Assembly (NCBI RefSeq): GCF_004102725.1
Contig: NZ_LHQS01000002.1
Coordinates: 1,134,133-1,198,132 of the forward strand
Length of the DNA stretch: 64,000 nucleotides
From: Methanoculleus taiwanensis
Lineage (GTDB): Archaea; Halobacteriota; Methanomicrobia; Methanomicrobiales; Methanoculleaceae
Direction of reading: 5' to 3'
Below, piece by piece: positions 53,074 through 61,556 of this stretch (the first letter of the stretch is position 1; every line of letters begins with the position of its first letter). Below the pieces are notes generated by a model. The model was not told the origin of the DNA. It saw only the letters and a list, made by a program, of their open reading frames with translations, and did not search any database. A program made the position numbers and the translations under genes.

Positions 53074-53793
53074 TCATTCACCTCCCCGACGGGCAAGCAG
53101 CGTAAGCGGCGTCGCCAGAATGTGGCAGAACTTGCTCCACGGGAGTACCATTACAAAGAGGATGAACATGGCGTAGATATGAAGTGTCTGAAACTGCAGG
53201 GCGAATTCCCAGTTTCTCACCGCAGGGCCGATAAACGACCCGAAACCGCTGAACCATTCGGCGATCATGCCGGTGAGCGTAATGCAGAAGACGCTCCCGA
53301 CGAGGAAGAGATCGGCGGCGTTTGTTCGTTCCCGGACCTTCCGGGAGACAATCCGGCGTCCGAGAGCGATCCCCGAACCGGCGAGGAGGACGTAGCCCAG
53401 CAGGTCGTAGGGGACGTGCAGGCTGTCGTGGAAGCGGGCAACTGCTCCGCCGGCGCCTGCAGGGTCGATGAACGCGAGGAGACCGATCAGCATCCCCAGG
53501 ACGGCGAGCCCGCCAAAGATGCAAAATCCCCAGAACATGGCCATGTGCACCGCCCATCGACCCCTGCTCCGCCGCCAGACACGGCGGAAGAGAAGGACGT
53601 CCAGAACCAGCACTCGAAGAAACCTGCCGCCGCCGCACCGGAGCGCCTCGTCTACCCATAAGGCAATGAACCGCGTTGCCCTTCCGTGCCCCCACCGCGA
53701 GAAGAGCATCCATATCCCGGCGATACAGATGAGTGCAGTAACGGTCAGGAGAAGGATGACATCGTTCCCGGCGGCAAGAGCGTGCAGTGTCAT
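53074..53793 (-). CDS. NarI/HdrE-like membrane cytochrome b subunit
   Basis: 239 residues with about five membrane helices. It begins MTLHALAAGNDVILLLTVTA. Histidines are placed in HMAMFWGFCIFGG, ARFHDSLHVPYDLLGYVLL and LQFQTLHIYAMFILFVMV, where paired heme b ligands would be expected. It most resembles the nitrate reductase gamma/HdrE family, which oxidises membrane quinols or methanophenazine and passes electrons to the HdrD-type partner. Coupled upstream of the HdrD-like gene. Most Methanomicrobiales lack cytochromes and methanophenazine, so its donor is unclear. The ATG at 53793 is chosen because the upstream extension is low-complexity. Confidence 0.78.
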   Translation of the reverse strand: MTLHALAAGNDVILLLTVTALICIAGIWMLFSRWGHGRATRFIALWVDEALRCGGGRFLRVLVLDVLLFRRVWRRSRGRWAVHMAMFWGFCIFGGLAVLGMLIGLLAFIDPAGAGGAVARFHDSLHVPYDLLGYVLLAGSGIALGRRIVSRKVRERTNAADLFLVGSVFCITLTGMIAEWFSGFGSFIGPAVRNWEFALQFQTLHIYAMFILFVMVLPWSKFCHILATPLTLLARRGGE

Positions 53794-53805
53794 ACCGTTC
53801 CTCGT

Positions 53806-54063
53806 TCTTCTACAAAATCTTCGCAGTCCTCCGATAAAAGCCAGCTTGACCAGCTTCGGGAGAGTTGGCTCTATCGAGACACACGAAGAATACGAAACCC
53901 AGCAGCTGCAGAGCCGGCAACGACAGCGACCCCTGCGGGCACCCCTGCCGAACCGGGTACAGGAACAGCCGAAACCCTCCCAAGGGGCATGATCGCCATC
54001 GCTATCGTTGCGATGCTCTTCGTGGCGGGAGCAGCGTTCATCCTTCGGAAGAAGAACCAATAA
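53806..54063 (+). pseudogene. Remnant of the C-terminal membrane anchor of a surface protein
   Basis: A plus-strand open frame with no usable start in this interval reads PAAAEPATTATPAGTPAEPG, then a TLPRGM turn, the hydrophobic helix AIAIVAMLFVAGAAFIL and a basic RKKNQ end. That is the layout of a threonine/proline-rich stalk plus C-terminal anchor of archaeal surface proteins. Only about 85 codons remain, and the open frame upstream runs antisense through the cytochrome gene. Either a truncated gene or a fortuitous frame. Confidence 0.4.
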
Positions 54064-54166
54064 CCCCTCTTTTCGGCGGCGCTGGCACCTTTACCTTTTT
54101 TCGGCCGCCCCGCGTCCAGTCAGGGTTTGTCTCCGTGCCCGAAACCTTGATGCACAGGAGAGATGA

Positions 54167-54778
54167 GTGCTAAAGGCCGCTATGCTCCTCTCACCTGCAT
54201 TCTACAAACGGGATACCGTGACCGTCGCACAGGAGCTGCTGGGATGCCTGCTGGTGCACCGGGAAGGAGCGAAGACGACGAGCGGCTGGATCGTCGAGGA
54301 CGAGGCGTATCTCCGGGGCGACCCTGCAGCCCACTCCTTCCGGGGGGAGACGAAGAGGAACAGCGTCTTGTTCGGCCCGACAGGCCGCGCCTACATCTAC
54401 CGGATCTACGGCCTCCATACCTGTGTCAATATCGTGACCGGCACGGAGGGTGATGGGGAGGCGGTCCTGATCCGGGCTCTTGAACCGGCACAAGGGATCG
54501 AGTTGATGCAGGAGAGGCGGGGAACGCAGGATCTGGTGTCTCTCTGCAACGGCCCGGGGAAACTGGCATCAGCACTCGGCATCACCATGGATCTGAACGG
54601 AGCCTCCCTCCATAGCAGTTCCCTCCAGGTCTGGTCGCCCGACAGCCTGCCTGACCACCGGCCGGAAGGCACATCCGGGGAGATCGTCCAGACGACCCGG
54701 GTCGGGATCACGAAGGCGGCGGACCTCCCTCTTCGATTTTACCTGAATGATAGCAGATTCGTCTCACGGAGACGGTGA
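54167..54778 (+). CDS. DNA-3-methyladenine glycosylase (AAG/MPG family)
   Basis: 203 residues. ELLGCLLVH, WIVEDEAYLRGDPAAHSFRG (catalytic glutamate in VEDEAY) and VLFGPTGRAYIYRIYGLHTC followed by VNIV are the family signature. ALEPAQGIELMQERRG and LCNGPGKLASALGI complete the active site. It removes alkylated purines from DNA. The GTG at 54167 is used because GGAG lies upstream and the next ATG is six codons inside. Not obviously in an operon. Confidence 0.93.
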   Translation: MLKAAMLLSPAFYKRDTVTVAQELLGCLLVHREGAKTTSGWIVEDEAYLRGDPAAHSFRGETKRNSVLFGPTGRAYIYRIYGLHTCVNIVTGTEGDGEAVLIRALEPAQGIELMQERRGTQDLVSLCNGPGKLASALGITMDLNGASLHSSSLQVWSPDSLPDHRPEGTSGEIVQTTRVGITKAADLPLRFYLNDSRFVSRRR

Positions 54779-54931
54779 CGGGGTGACTATCGGTTATCGA
54801 GCCGCCGACCTGTTCGACGAATCTCCGGGCGAGAAGCGGCACGGAGATAAAAAAATGGGTTCGAAGCCTTAGCTCGGCCTGGAAAAATCAGTCGTATACG
54901 CGGAAAAACGATCCGATAAAGCAGCCATCAC

Positions 54932-54957
54932 AATTATAAAAATATTAAAATAATATT
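54932..54957 (+). promoter_or_regulatory. AT-rich promoter of the secreted beta-propeller gene
   Basis: AATTATAAAAATATTAAAAT and flanking A/T sequence lie 37-62 nt upstream of the TTG start at 54994, with AAGGGGGGAT as the ribosome binding site in between. Confidence 0.5.
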
Positions 54958-54993
54958 GCGGAGGTTCGTAGATATCCTCAAGGGGGGATACCT

Positions 54994-56769
54994 TTGGAAC
55001 GAATTATTACTTTTTTGCTCGTGCTGGCACTCGTTCTGATCCCGGTGGCATCGGGAGCGCCAATCGGTGAAGAGAACGCCACCGGAAACAATCAGACTCA
55101 AGATGCAAACCTGACCGCGAACATTTCCGTGCAGCCACCCGAGGCCGCACCCGGCGTTGCCGTTCCGGTGAGTCCGGGCAGAGCAGCGCAGCTCTTCCCT
55201 GCGGTCTCTGACGGTTACATAGTCTGGATCGACCTCCGAACCGAGAACGGCTCGGTCTACCGCTACGATATCGAGAGCGGAGAGGAGCAGGAGGTCTCGA
55301 GCGGCGCGGTGTACCCGCTCTTCCCCGATACCAGCAGCGGAAGAGTCGTCTGGCAGGACTACCGCAACAACTCGTATGACATTTACCTGTACGAGAACGG
55401 AACCGAGATGCCCGTCACTGCCGATCCGGCATGGCAGGAGCAGCCGGCCGTCTCGGACGAGTACATCGTCTGGCTCGACTGGCGCACCGGGCAGCCGGAC
55501 CTCTTCCTGTACTCCTTCGCCGACGGAAACGTCTCCCGCCTGACGAACGACACCGCATGGGAGACGTTCCCTGCCATCTCCGGGAGTCTGCTCGCATGGG
55601 AGGACAATGTCACCGGGTCAAACGATATCCTGCTAGCCTCCCTCGACGCCGGCAGAGCGGCGCCTGCTACGAATAACACCTCCGACCAATGGTGGCCGGA
55701 CGTCTCCGGTTCCCGGGTCGTCTGGGAGGACTGGCGAGGCGGTAACGCGCAGATCCGCCTGCTCGATCTCGCTACCGGGAGCGAGACGGAGGTCACGACC
55801 GGCAGTGGGAACCACACACTTCCGGCGATAGACGACGACCGGATCGTCTGGGTCGAGGAGCGGAACGGGACGTTCGATATCGTGCTCTACACAATCAGCA
55901 CCGGCGATGCGCGACGGTTGACGAACGACCCGGGACTCGAGTGGTGGCCCGATATCTCCGGGCAGTACGTCGTCTGGGAGGACTGGCACGACAATACCTC
56001 GGATGTCGTCCTCTATACCATCCCCGATACCGCGGAGCGGAACGATACGCCCGCGGCCTCCGCACTGGCCCCGATCCCGATGATGGAAGCAAACACCTCG
56101 CCGCAGGCGAGCTACGGGTACGATACCGACGATTACTGGAGCTCGTCCGATGACTCCGGTGACTACTGGAGTTCCACTTCCGACGATTCCAGCGATCACT
56201 GGAGCTCGTCCGATGACTCCGGTGACTACTGGGGCTCAACGACCGAAGATACCAGTGACGACTGGGTCACTCCCACCCCGACTGAAGAGATCAGCGAGGG
56301 CACCACCGTCGGGACTGAAGCGCCCTCAACCGACGATACCGCCAGTGAGTACCAGTACGACGAGACGACGGGGCTCTGGTTCCAGTATGACTACGACACG
56401 ATGACCACCTACTACTATGACCAGACCTCCGGGAACAACTACGCGTACGATGCGACCAGCAAGGACTGGTATTACTACGATCAGGCATCAGGAGGATGGG
56501 TTTCGATCTCCTCCGGACAGGAGACCACGGAGACGGATACCGGCTACGTCGATACCGGGTACTACCCGACCGACAGTTACTACTATCCGACGGACACGAC
56601 GGGAGGCTATACGGGCACCGGCTACGCCGTCGATTCGAGCGACATCATCATGGACGTCTACAACAATCAGGAGGCGACGAACGACTACACGAGTCACCAG
56701 TTCGGCGGATACATACGCGACCAGGATGTCGTCTGGGACGACACCTACGGTGGCTGGGACTACGTCTGA
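54994..56769 (+). CDS. Secreted seven-repeat beta-propeller protein with acidic linker and OCRE-like aromatic repeats
   Basis: 591 residues. The signal peptide RIITFLLVLALVLIPVASGA is followed by an N-glycosylation-rich start (NATG, NNQT, NLT, NIS). Residues about 65-345 hold seven blades of the pattern P-x-(V/I)-S-x-x-x-(V/I)-V-W-x-D-x-R, each followed by D-(I/L)-x-L-Y, like the beta-propeller repeats of methanogen surface proteins. Next is a D/S/W/Y-rich linker of DYWSSSDDSG units. Then come aromatic octamers YQYDETTG, YYYDQTSG, YAYDATSK and YYYDQASG, which match the OCRE repeat pattern. The C-terminus returns to DVVWDDTYGGWDYV. The TTG start fits the AAGGGGGGAT site. Extracellular adhesion or binding is inferred. 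Confidence 0.8.
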   Translation: MERIITFLLVLALVLIPVASGAPIGEENATGNNQTQDANLTANISVQPPEAAPGVAVPVSPGRAAQLFPAVSDGYIVWIDLRTENGSVYRYDIESGEEQEVSSGAVYPLFPDTSSGRVVWQDYRNNSYDIYLYENGTEMPVTADPAWQEQPAVSDEYIVWLDWRTGQPDLFLYSFADGNVSRLTNDTAWETFPAISGSLLAWEDNVTGSNDILLASLDAGRAAPATNNTSDQWWPDVSGSRVVWEDWRGGNAQIRLLDLATGSETEVTTGSGNHTLPAIDDDRIVWVEERNGTFDIVLYTISTGDARRLTNDPGLEWWPDISGQYVVWEDWHDNTSDVVLYTIPDTAERNDTPAASALAPIPMMEANTSPQASYGYDTDDYWSSSDDSGDYWSSTSDDSSDHWSSSDDSGDYWGSTTEDTSDDWVTPTPTEEISEGTTVGTEAPSTDDTASEYQYDETTGLWFQYDYDTMTTYYYDQTSGNNYAYDATSKDWYYYDQASGGWVSISSGQETTETDTGYVDTGYYPTDSYYYPTDTTGGYTGTGYAVDSSDIIMDVYNNQEATNDYTSHQFGGYIRDQDVVWDDTYGGWDYV

Positions 56770-56782
56770 CAGCGGCTCTCTC

Positions 56783-56797
56783 CGCATCCTTTTTTTA
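56783..56797 (+). terminator. T-rich terminator after the secreted protein gene
   Basis: Seven consecutive T residues (56790-56796) after TCCGCATCC follow the stop by about 20 bases. Confidence 0.4.
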
Positions 56798-57239
56798 GCC
56801 GTCCATGCCCTGCCGGAAATACGGTTTTCACAGCATCTCCGGACGAGAGAGTCCATACTATCCTAATCCGCGTTTCAGATCGAGGCTCTGGTTGTCTACG
56901 GATCAAGCGGGGATGATGCATCAATTCCGTGATGCTCTTTTACCCATCGATAGTCAGGATGATGAGGCCGTCCAATACATCGATCAGGCAGGGTTATGCC
57001 CGCCTTCGTCACAGGGTCAGCGACCGGTTTATGGCACGAATACAAAAGAACAACCAGAATGTTTTGGAGATCCGCACACGGAACTCCTTTTCCGCCGGAA
57101 TGGCATGCAGCGCCCTCGAAAAAGGCGGCCGGGAAACCAGTGAAGTTTCCGAGGCTTTACGGATCTTCCGACCGCTCCGTTCCCGCTATCAGCGGGCGGT
57201 TTTCCATGGATAGTTCAAGATACGATCTCTTCAAAAAGA
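56798..57239. other. About 440 bases with no identifiable gene
   Basis: Short frames on the plus strand (the longest about 110 codons) have no recognisable domain and poor codon character. A perfect hairpin CCCGCT-ATC-AGCGGG (57182-57196) followed by CGGTTTT resembles a terminator pointing rightward, but no gene ends there. It may be a decayed gene. Confidence 0.35.
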
Positions 57240-58484
57240 TTATTTGTTGATGAAGATGTTGAAGATCTGATCGTCGCCGGTGTCTGCCAGGCGCTTGCGC
57301 TCAGTCTTCTCATCAACGAGTGCCAGAATCGGCAGGGTCATGTCAACACCGGGCTTCTGGCCGAACATCTCCTCGAGGTCGGTCTGCAGGGCGTGCATGA
57401 AGAGTGCGTTCGGGATGTCCATCGCACAGTTCTCCTCGCACTGACCGCAGTTGATACAGGAGTCGGAGATGTGGGCGAACCGGATCAGGTGGAACATAAA
57501 GTCGACCGGCAGCTTTCCGGGCGTGACCATGTCCGGCTTCTTGGTGCTGCACTCTTCACAGTAGCAGATTGGACACTGGTCGATGCACTGGTAGCACTTG
57601 ATACAGCGGCTCGTCTCTTCCATGATCTTCTTGAGGCGCTCCTTGCCGTCGCCGAGCTCGCCGAAGTTCTTGGCCCGCCACTTGTCGCCGAGTTTGAGCA
57701 TCGCGTTCTCGACCTTGCCGCGGATCTCGATACCCTTGGGGATCGGGGCCTCGGTCGCGAGAGCGCCTGCCTGTGCGGCACCGTTCACGAGGTCTGCGCC
57801 CTTCTCGGAGCAGACTTCGATGAAGGTTGCCTTGCCTGCCTTATCCCCGATGACACCCCAGTTACCGCAGGCGAGGTCTGCCTGGCGGGGGACTTTCATC
57901 TTGCAGCGGCGGCAGTTGGAACGGCGGCCGTAGCCTTCTTCCTCAAGTTCGTCGATCGAGATGCCCTTGTGCTGGCCATCCTTGGTGATGATGATGAACT
58001 GGCCCTTGTCGATCTCCTCCTTGACGACGTCGTCAGGGTTGACACCAAACTTCTCGGCGATCATCTTGCGGGCGGAGACCGGGCTTACCGATCCGCCGCA
58101 GTTGAGACCGATCATGTAGATGTTGTCGAGGTTGACCTGGTTGCGCTTTGCGAGCTCGTAAAGACCCATCGCGTCGCAGCCCTTCACCGGGACGGCGATC
58201 TTCATGTTCTTTGCGCCGCCCAGGTACTTCTTGATGAGCTTGGACATCAGGATTGTACCGCAGTGGAGCGACCCGGCAGTCTCGGCGATCTCCGCCGGAT
58301 CGGTGATGACGGTGGGGATGGCGTCGTAGAGGTCGGCGCCCTTCTTCACCGCCAGGACGGCGTCTACCGTGCCGCTCTCAAGAGCGTACTTCAGGAGAGC
58401 GCTTACCGCTCCTCCGCACTCGGCCTTCTCGGCCAGTTGTGGGCTCGTAGTCCAGGCGTAGACCATATCTCCTTTTGCTACCAT
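57240..58484 (-). CDS. fdhB: F420-dependent formate dehydrogenase beta subunit
   Basis: 414 residues. The N-terminal F420/FAD-binding domain (AECGGAVSALLKYALESGTV, KIAVPVKGCDAMGLYELAKR, IYMIGLNCGGSVSP, YGRRSNCRRCKMKVP) is shared with FrhB/FpoF. The C-terminal half has CIKCYQCIDQCPICYCEEC and CINCGQCEENCAMDIPNAL for two 4Fe-4S clusters. It transfers electrons from FdhA to F420, and in methanogens also to heterodisulfide reductase. Two bases separate its start from the fdhA stop. Confidence 0.95.
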   Translation of the reverse strand: MVAKGDMVYAWTTSPQLAEKAECGGAVSALLKYALESGTVDAVLAVKKGADLYDAIPTVITDPAEIAETAGSLHCGTILMSKLIKKYLGGAKNMKIAVPVKGCDAMGLYELAKRNQVNLDNIYMIGLNCGGSVSPVSARKMIAEKFGVNPDDVVKEEIDKGQFIIITKDGQHKGISIDELEEEGYGRRSNCRRCKMKVPRQADLACGNWGVIGDKAGKATFIEVCSEKGADLVNGAAQAGALATEAPIPKGIEIRGKVENAMLKLGDKWRAKNFGELGDGKERLKKIMEETSRCIKCYQCIDQCPICYCEECSTKKPDMVTPGKLPVDFMFHLIRFAHISDSCINCGQCEENCAMDIPNALFMHALQTDLEEMFGQKPGVDMTLPILALVDEKTERKRLADTGDDQIFNIFINK

Positions 58485-58486
58485 CT

Positions 58487-60550
58487 TCAGGCCTCCGTGA
58501 GCTTCTCGACCTTTACAGCACAGTGCTTCAGCTCCGGCATCTTGGACATCGGGTCCCTCACATCGTTGGTGAGCAGGTTGACCGCTCCGGTGCCGAAGTG
58601 CATCGTCATCATCAGGACGCCGGGCGCTACCTCGTCGGTCACCCGTGCGAGGGTCTCGACCTCGCCACGGCGGCTGCTGAGCTTGATCTTCTCGCCGTTC
58701 GCGATGTTGAGTTTCTTGGCGTCCTCGTTATTGATCTGCACGTAGGACTCTGGCACTTCCTGGTGCAGAATCTTGGCGCGGCCGGTCTGCGACCTGCTGT
58801 GGTAGTGGAAGAGCAGTCTGCCGGTCATCAGGGTGAACGGATACTCGGCGTCTGCAACTTCGGCCGGCGGGCGATACTCGATACCGAAGAGGGTACCCTT
58901 GCCGTCGGCAGATGAGAACTTCCCGATATGCAGGATGGGGGTTCCCGGGTGCTCCTCAGTCGGGCACGGCCAGTGCAGGGACTCAGGCCTGTTCAGCCGC
59001 TCGTAGTTGAGGCCGGCCATCGAGGGGGTGACCCGCCGCAGGTCGTTCCAGACGTCCTCTGCAGTCTCGAACTCGAAGCCGGGGAGGTTCAGTTTCTCTG
59101 CGAGCTTAACGAAGACTCTCCAGTCCTCCATGGACTCGCCGGGTCCGTCGACCGCTTTCCGGATACGGTTCACACGCCGCTCACCGCTGGTGAACGTGCC
59201 GTCCTTCTCTGCAAAGCAGGTTCCCGGCAGGATGACATCGGCGTACTGGCAGGTCTCGGTGAAGAAGATATCCTGCACCACGAGGAAATCGAGCTTCTCG
59301 AGCGACTTCATGACATGGTTCGAGTTCGGGTAGGTGACGACCGGGTTCAGACCGAGAATGTACATGCTCTTGATGGGGTCGCCGCACTGGTCGATCTGCT
59401 CGGTCAGGCTTGCACCGTACCACTCGGGAAGGTCAGTGACGCTCCAGAGCTGCTCCATCTTGTGCCTGATGTCGTCGACTTCGCACTTCTGGTAGCCGGA
59501 GTAGACGTTCGGGTAGGCACCCATGTCACAGGCGCCCTGCACGTTGTTCTGGCCACGGAGGGGGTTCACACCGACGCCGGGCCTGCCGATGTTGCCGGTG
59601 AGCATGGAGAGGTTTCCGAGCGACCGGACGTTGTCGGTACCGGTCGTAAGCTCGGTGATACCGAGACAGTAGATGATGACCGCGTTCTTGGCGCTGGCGT
59701 ACTTCCGTGCGATCTCCTTCACCGTCTCGGTGGGAACGCCGGTGATATCCTCAACGTTGGCGTACTTCGCGACGGTCTCCTTCAGCTCGTCAAAGCCCTT
59801 GACGCGCTCTTCGATGAATGCCTTGTCGTGGAGGTTCTCCTCTATGATCCAGTACATCATCGAGTTGATCAGCGCGATGTGGGTCGAGGGGTTGTAGCGG
59901 AGATAGGTGTCGGCGAGGCGTGCCGTCGGCGTGTACCGCGGGTCGCAGACGATGATCTCGATACCCTTCTTCTTTGCCTGGGCAACCCGCCTGCCGGCGA
60001 GGGGGTGCGCCTCAACGGCGTTCGAACCGATCATGAAGATCAGGTCTGCGTTCAGGACGTCCTCGAAGGGGTTCGTGGCGGCTCCGGAACCGAAGGAGAG
60101 CGAGAGACCCGCAACGGACGGTCCGTGGCAGATACGCGCACAGTTGTCGACGTTGTTGGTCTTGAACGCGACACGGGCGAACTTCTGCATGGCATAGCAG
60201 TCCTCGTTCGGCGTCCGGCAGGAGACCTGGAAACCGAGAGATCGCGGGCCGTACTTGTCGGAGGTCTCTTTCAGCTTGGATGCAACGAGGTCGAGCGCCT
60301 CGTCCCAGGTCGCTTCCTCGAACTTCCCGTTCTTCTTGATGAGGGGAGTTGTCAGACGGTCGGGGCTCTGCACGTGCTCCCAGCAGGTGGCACCCTTGGG
60401 GCAGAGTCTGCCCTCGTTCACGGGCGTCCTCTTGAATGGTTCGACACCGACGAGCTTGCCGTCGTTCACTACAAGGTTGAGTCCACACCCTACACCGCAA
60501 TACGGGCAGGTTGTTGGCACATACTCTAATTTGCCTGGGTTTTCACTCAT
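58487..60550 (-). CDS. fdhA: Formate dehydrogenase alpha subunit (molybdopterin, Cys form)
   Basis: 687 residues from MSENPGKLEYVPTTCPYC. The 4Fe-4S motif CPYCGVGCGL ... LCPKGATCWEHV is N-terminal. The Mo/W ligand region reads NNVDNCARICHGPSVAGLSL, so a cysteine stands where selenocysteine occurs in some enzymes. Cofactor-binding blocks such as GSNAVEAHPLAGRRV, CLGITELTTGTDNVRSLGNL and MTGRLLFHYHSRSQTGR are complete. It oxidises formate to CO2. Upstream frames to 60580 exist, but GGGAG eight bases before 60550 favours this start. First gene of fdhAB. Confidence 0.95.
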   Translation of the reverse strand: MSENPGKLEYVPTTCPYCGVGCGLNLVVNDGKLVGVEPFKRTPVNEGRLCPKGATCWEHVQSPDRLTTPLIKKNGKFEEATWDEALDLVASKLKETSDKYGPRSLGFQVSCRTPNEDCYAMQKFARVAFKTNNVDNCARICHGPSVAGLSLSFGSGAATNPFEDVLNADLIFMIGSNAVEAHPLAGRRVAQAKKKGIEIIVCDPRYTPTARLADTYLRYNPSTHIALINSMMYWIIEENLHDKAFIEERVKGFDELKETVAKYANVEDITGVPTETVKEIARKYASAKNAVIIYCLGITELTTGTDNVRSLGNLSMLTGNIGRPGVGVNPLRGQNNVQGACDMGAYPNVYSGYQKCEVDDIRHKMEQLWSVTDLPEWYGASLTEQIDQCGDPIKSMYILGLNPVVTYPNSNHVMKSLEKLDFLVVQDIFFTETCQYADVILPGTCFAEKDGTFTSGERRVNRIRKAVDGPGESMEDWRVFVKLAEKLNLPGFEFETAEDVWNDLRRVTPSMAGLNYERLNRPESLHWPCPTEEHPGTPILHIGKFSSADGKGTLFGIEYRPPAEVADAEYPFTLMTGRLLFHYHSRSQTGRAKILHQEVPESYVQINNEDAKKLNIANGEKIKLSSRRGEVETLARVTDEVAPGVLMMTMHFGTGAVNLLTNDVRDPMSKMPELKHCAVKVEKLTEA

Positions 60551-60607
60551 TTCCATTTCTCCCGATGTACGATTATACATTCAGATTAAGCATGTCAGGA
60601 AACAGCG

Positions 60608-60662
60608 AACATACTTAACCGTAATGTGTGTGTAAACTGATTTAAACGTTTATATTTAAAAA
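60608..60662 (-). promoter_or_regulatory. Promoter region of fdhA-fdhB
   Basis: The 277-base gap is very AT-rich. On the minus strand TTTAAATATAAA (60649-60660) and TTAAGTAT (60611-60618) are both candidate TATA boxes, so the leader is either about 75 or about 35 nt. No gene is seen in the gap; the right end (60780-60827) supplies the start of the FmdE-family gene. Confidence 0.4.
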
Positions 60663-60827
60663 CAAGTTAAATATAACAACCTATCTTAAACACGCCTAAT
60701 TTTTAGATTTAGTTAATCTATTTTACTATTTCCGGGGTTGTAAACTTACCTCGCAACAGAATTGTTAAATTATTATCCTTGTCAATTCCAAAATGTTTAC
60801 GAGTGATATACATCATACCAGATACGT

Positions 60828-61472
60828 ATGGAATCAACAGATACAGGCCATGCCCCGAAAGGCATCGAACGGAGGATGGAAGAGAACGGTCTTAGCCCCG
60901 ATCTGAGGGACGACTTCCGGCGCTCCATCGCATTTCACACCTACCCGGCACCGGGCCTCCTCATCGGGGTATTCATGGTCGATTATGCCCTCGAACTCCT
61001 GTCCGCAACCCGGGGAGAAAAACTGTATGCGGTCAGCGAAACACCGAAATGCCTCCCCGACCCGCTGCAGGTCATCGCCTACTGCACGGCCGGAAACCAC
61101 CGGCTCCGCATCCTGCCGATCGGAAAGTTCGCCATCACCGTCAACTGGCCGAGCGATGGTCCCGAGGCAGAGGGTGTCCGGGTCTTCCTCGACGAAGAGA
61201 AGATGAAGCGCTATCCCGTCTTCGACCTGTGGTATGCACACGACCCTGCATTCGATAAAAAATCCATGGGAGGAAAACTCCTCGATGAGATCTTCGAGGC
61301 ACAGCGGGACGTCCTCTCCTACGAACGGGTGCGGATTGATGTCACGGCGAAGCAGCCCTGGAAATCCGAGCGGTGCAGCGTCTGTGGAGAGATGATCCCC
61401 GATTTCATGCTCCTTGACGGCGTCTGCTTCACGTGTTCGGATCGGTCATACTTCACAGTCCTCGCAGAATAA
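60828..61472 (+). CDS. FmdE-family protein with C-terminal zinc ribbon
   Basis: 214 residues. The FmdE fold is recognised from FRRSIAFHTYPAPGLLIGVF then MVDYALELL (H-x-Y-P-A-P-G in place of the usual H-G-H-x-C-P-G). YAVSETPKCLPDPLQVIAYC and TAGNHRLRILPIGKFAITV match the C-T-x-G-x-x-x-L element. The C-terminus carries CSVCGEMIPDFM ... GVCFTCS, a zinc ribbon usual in FmdE. FmdE co-occurs with molybdenum formylmethanofuran dehydrogenase, but its exact role is unclear. It is divergent from fdhA and 85 bases ahead of a second FmdE domain. The metal-ligand cysteine of the first motif is missing. Confidence 0.8.
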   Translation: MESTDTGHAPKGIERRMEENGLSPDLRDDFRRSIAFHTYPAPGLLIGVFMVDYALELLSATRGEKLYAVSETPKCLPDPLQVIAYCTAGNHRLRILPIGKFAITVNWPSDGPEAEGVRVFLDEEKMKRYPVFDLWYAHDPAFDKKSMGGKLLDEIFEAQRDVLSYERVRIDVTAKQPWKSERCSVCGEMIPDFMLLDGVCFTCSDRSYFTVLAE

Positions 61473-61556
61473 CCTCTCCGAAATCAACTTTTTATCCGCA
61501 AAGCCGATTTCCACAATACTTATCGATTGGTAATCCCGTATATGCTCTTCATGGGT

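Noticed and set aside
56805-57213. Overlapping plus-strand frames between the secreted protein gene and fdhB.
   Set aside because: No domain recognised and codon usage unlike the neighbours; possibly decayed sequence.
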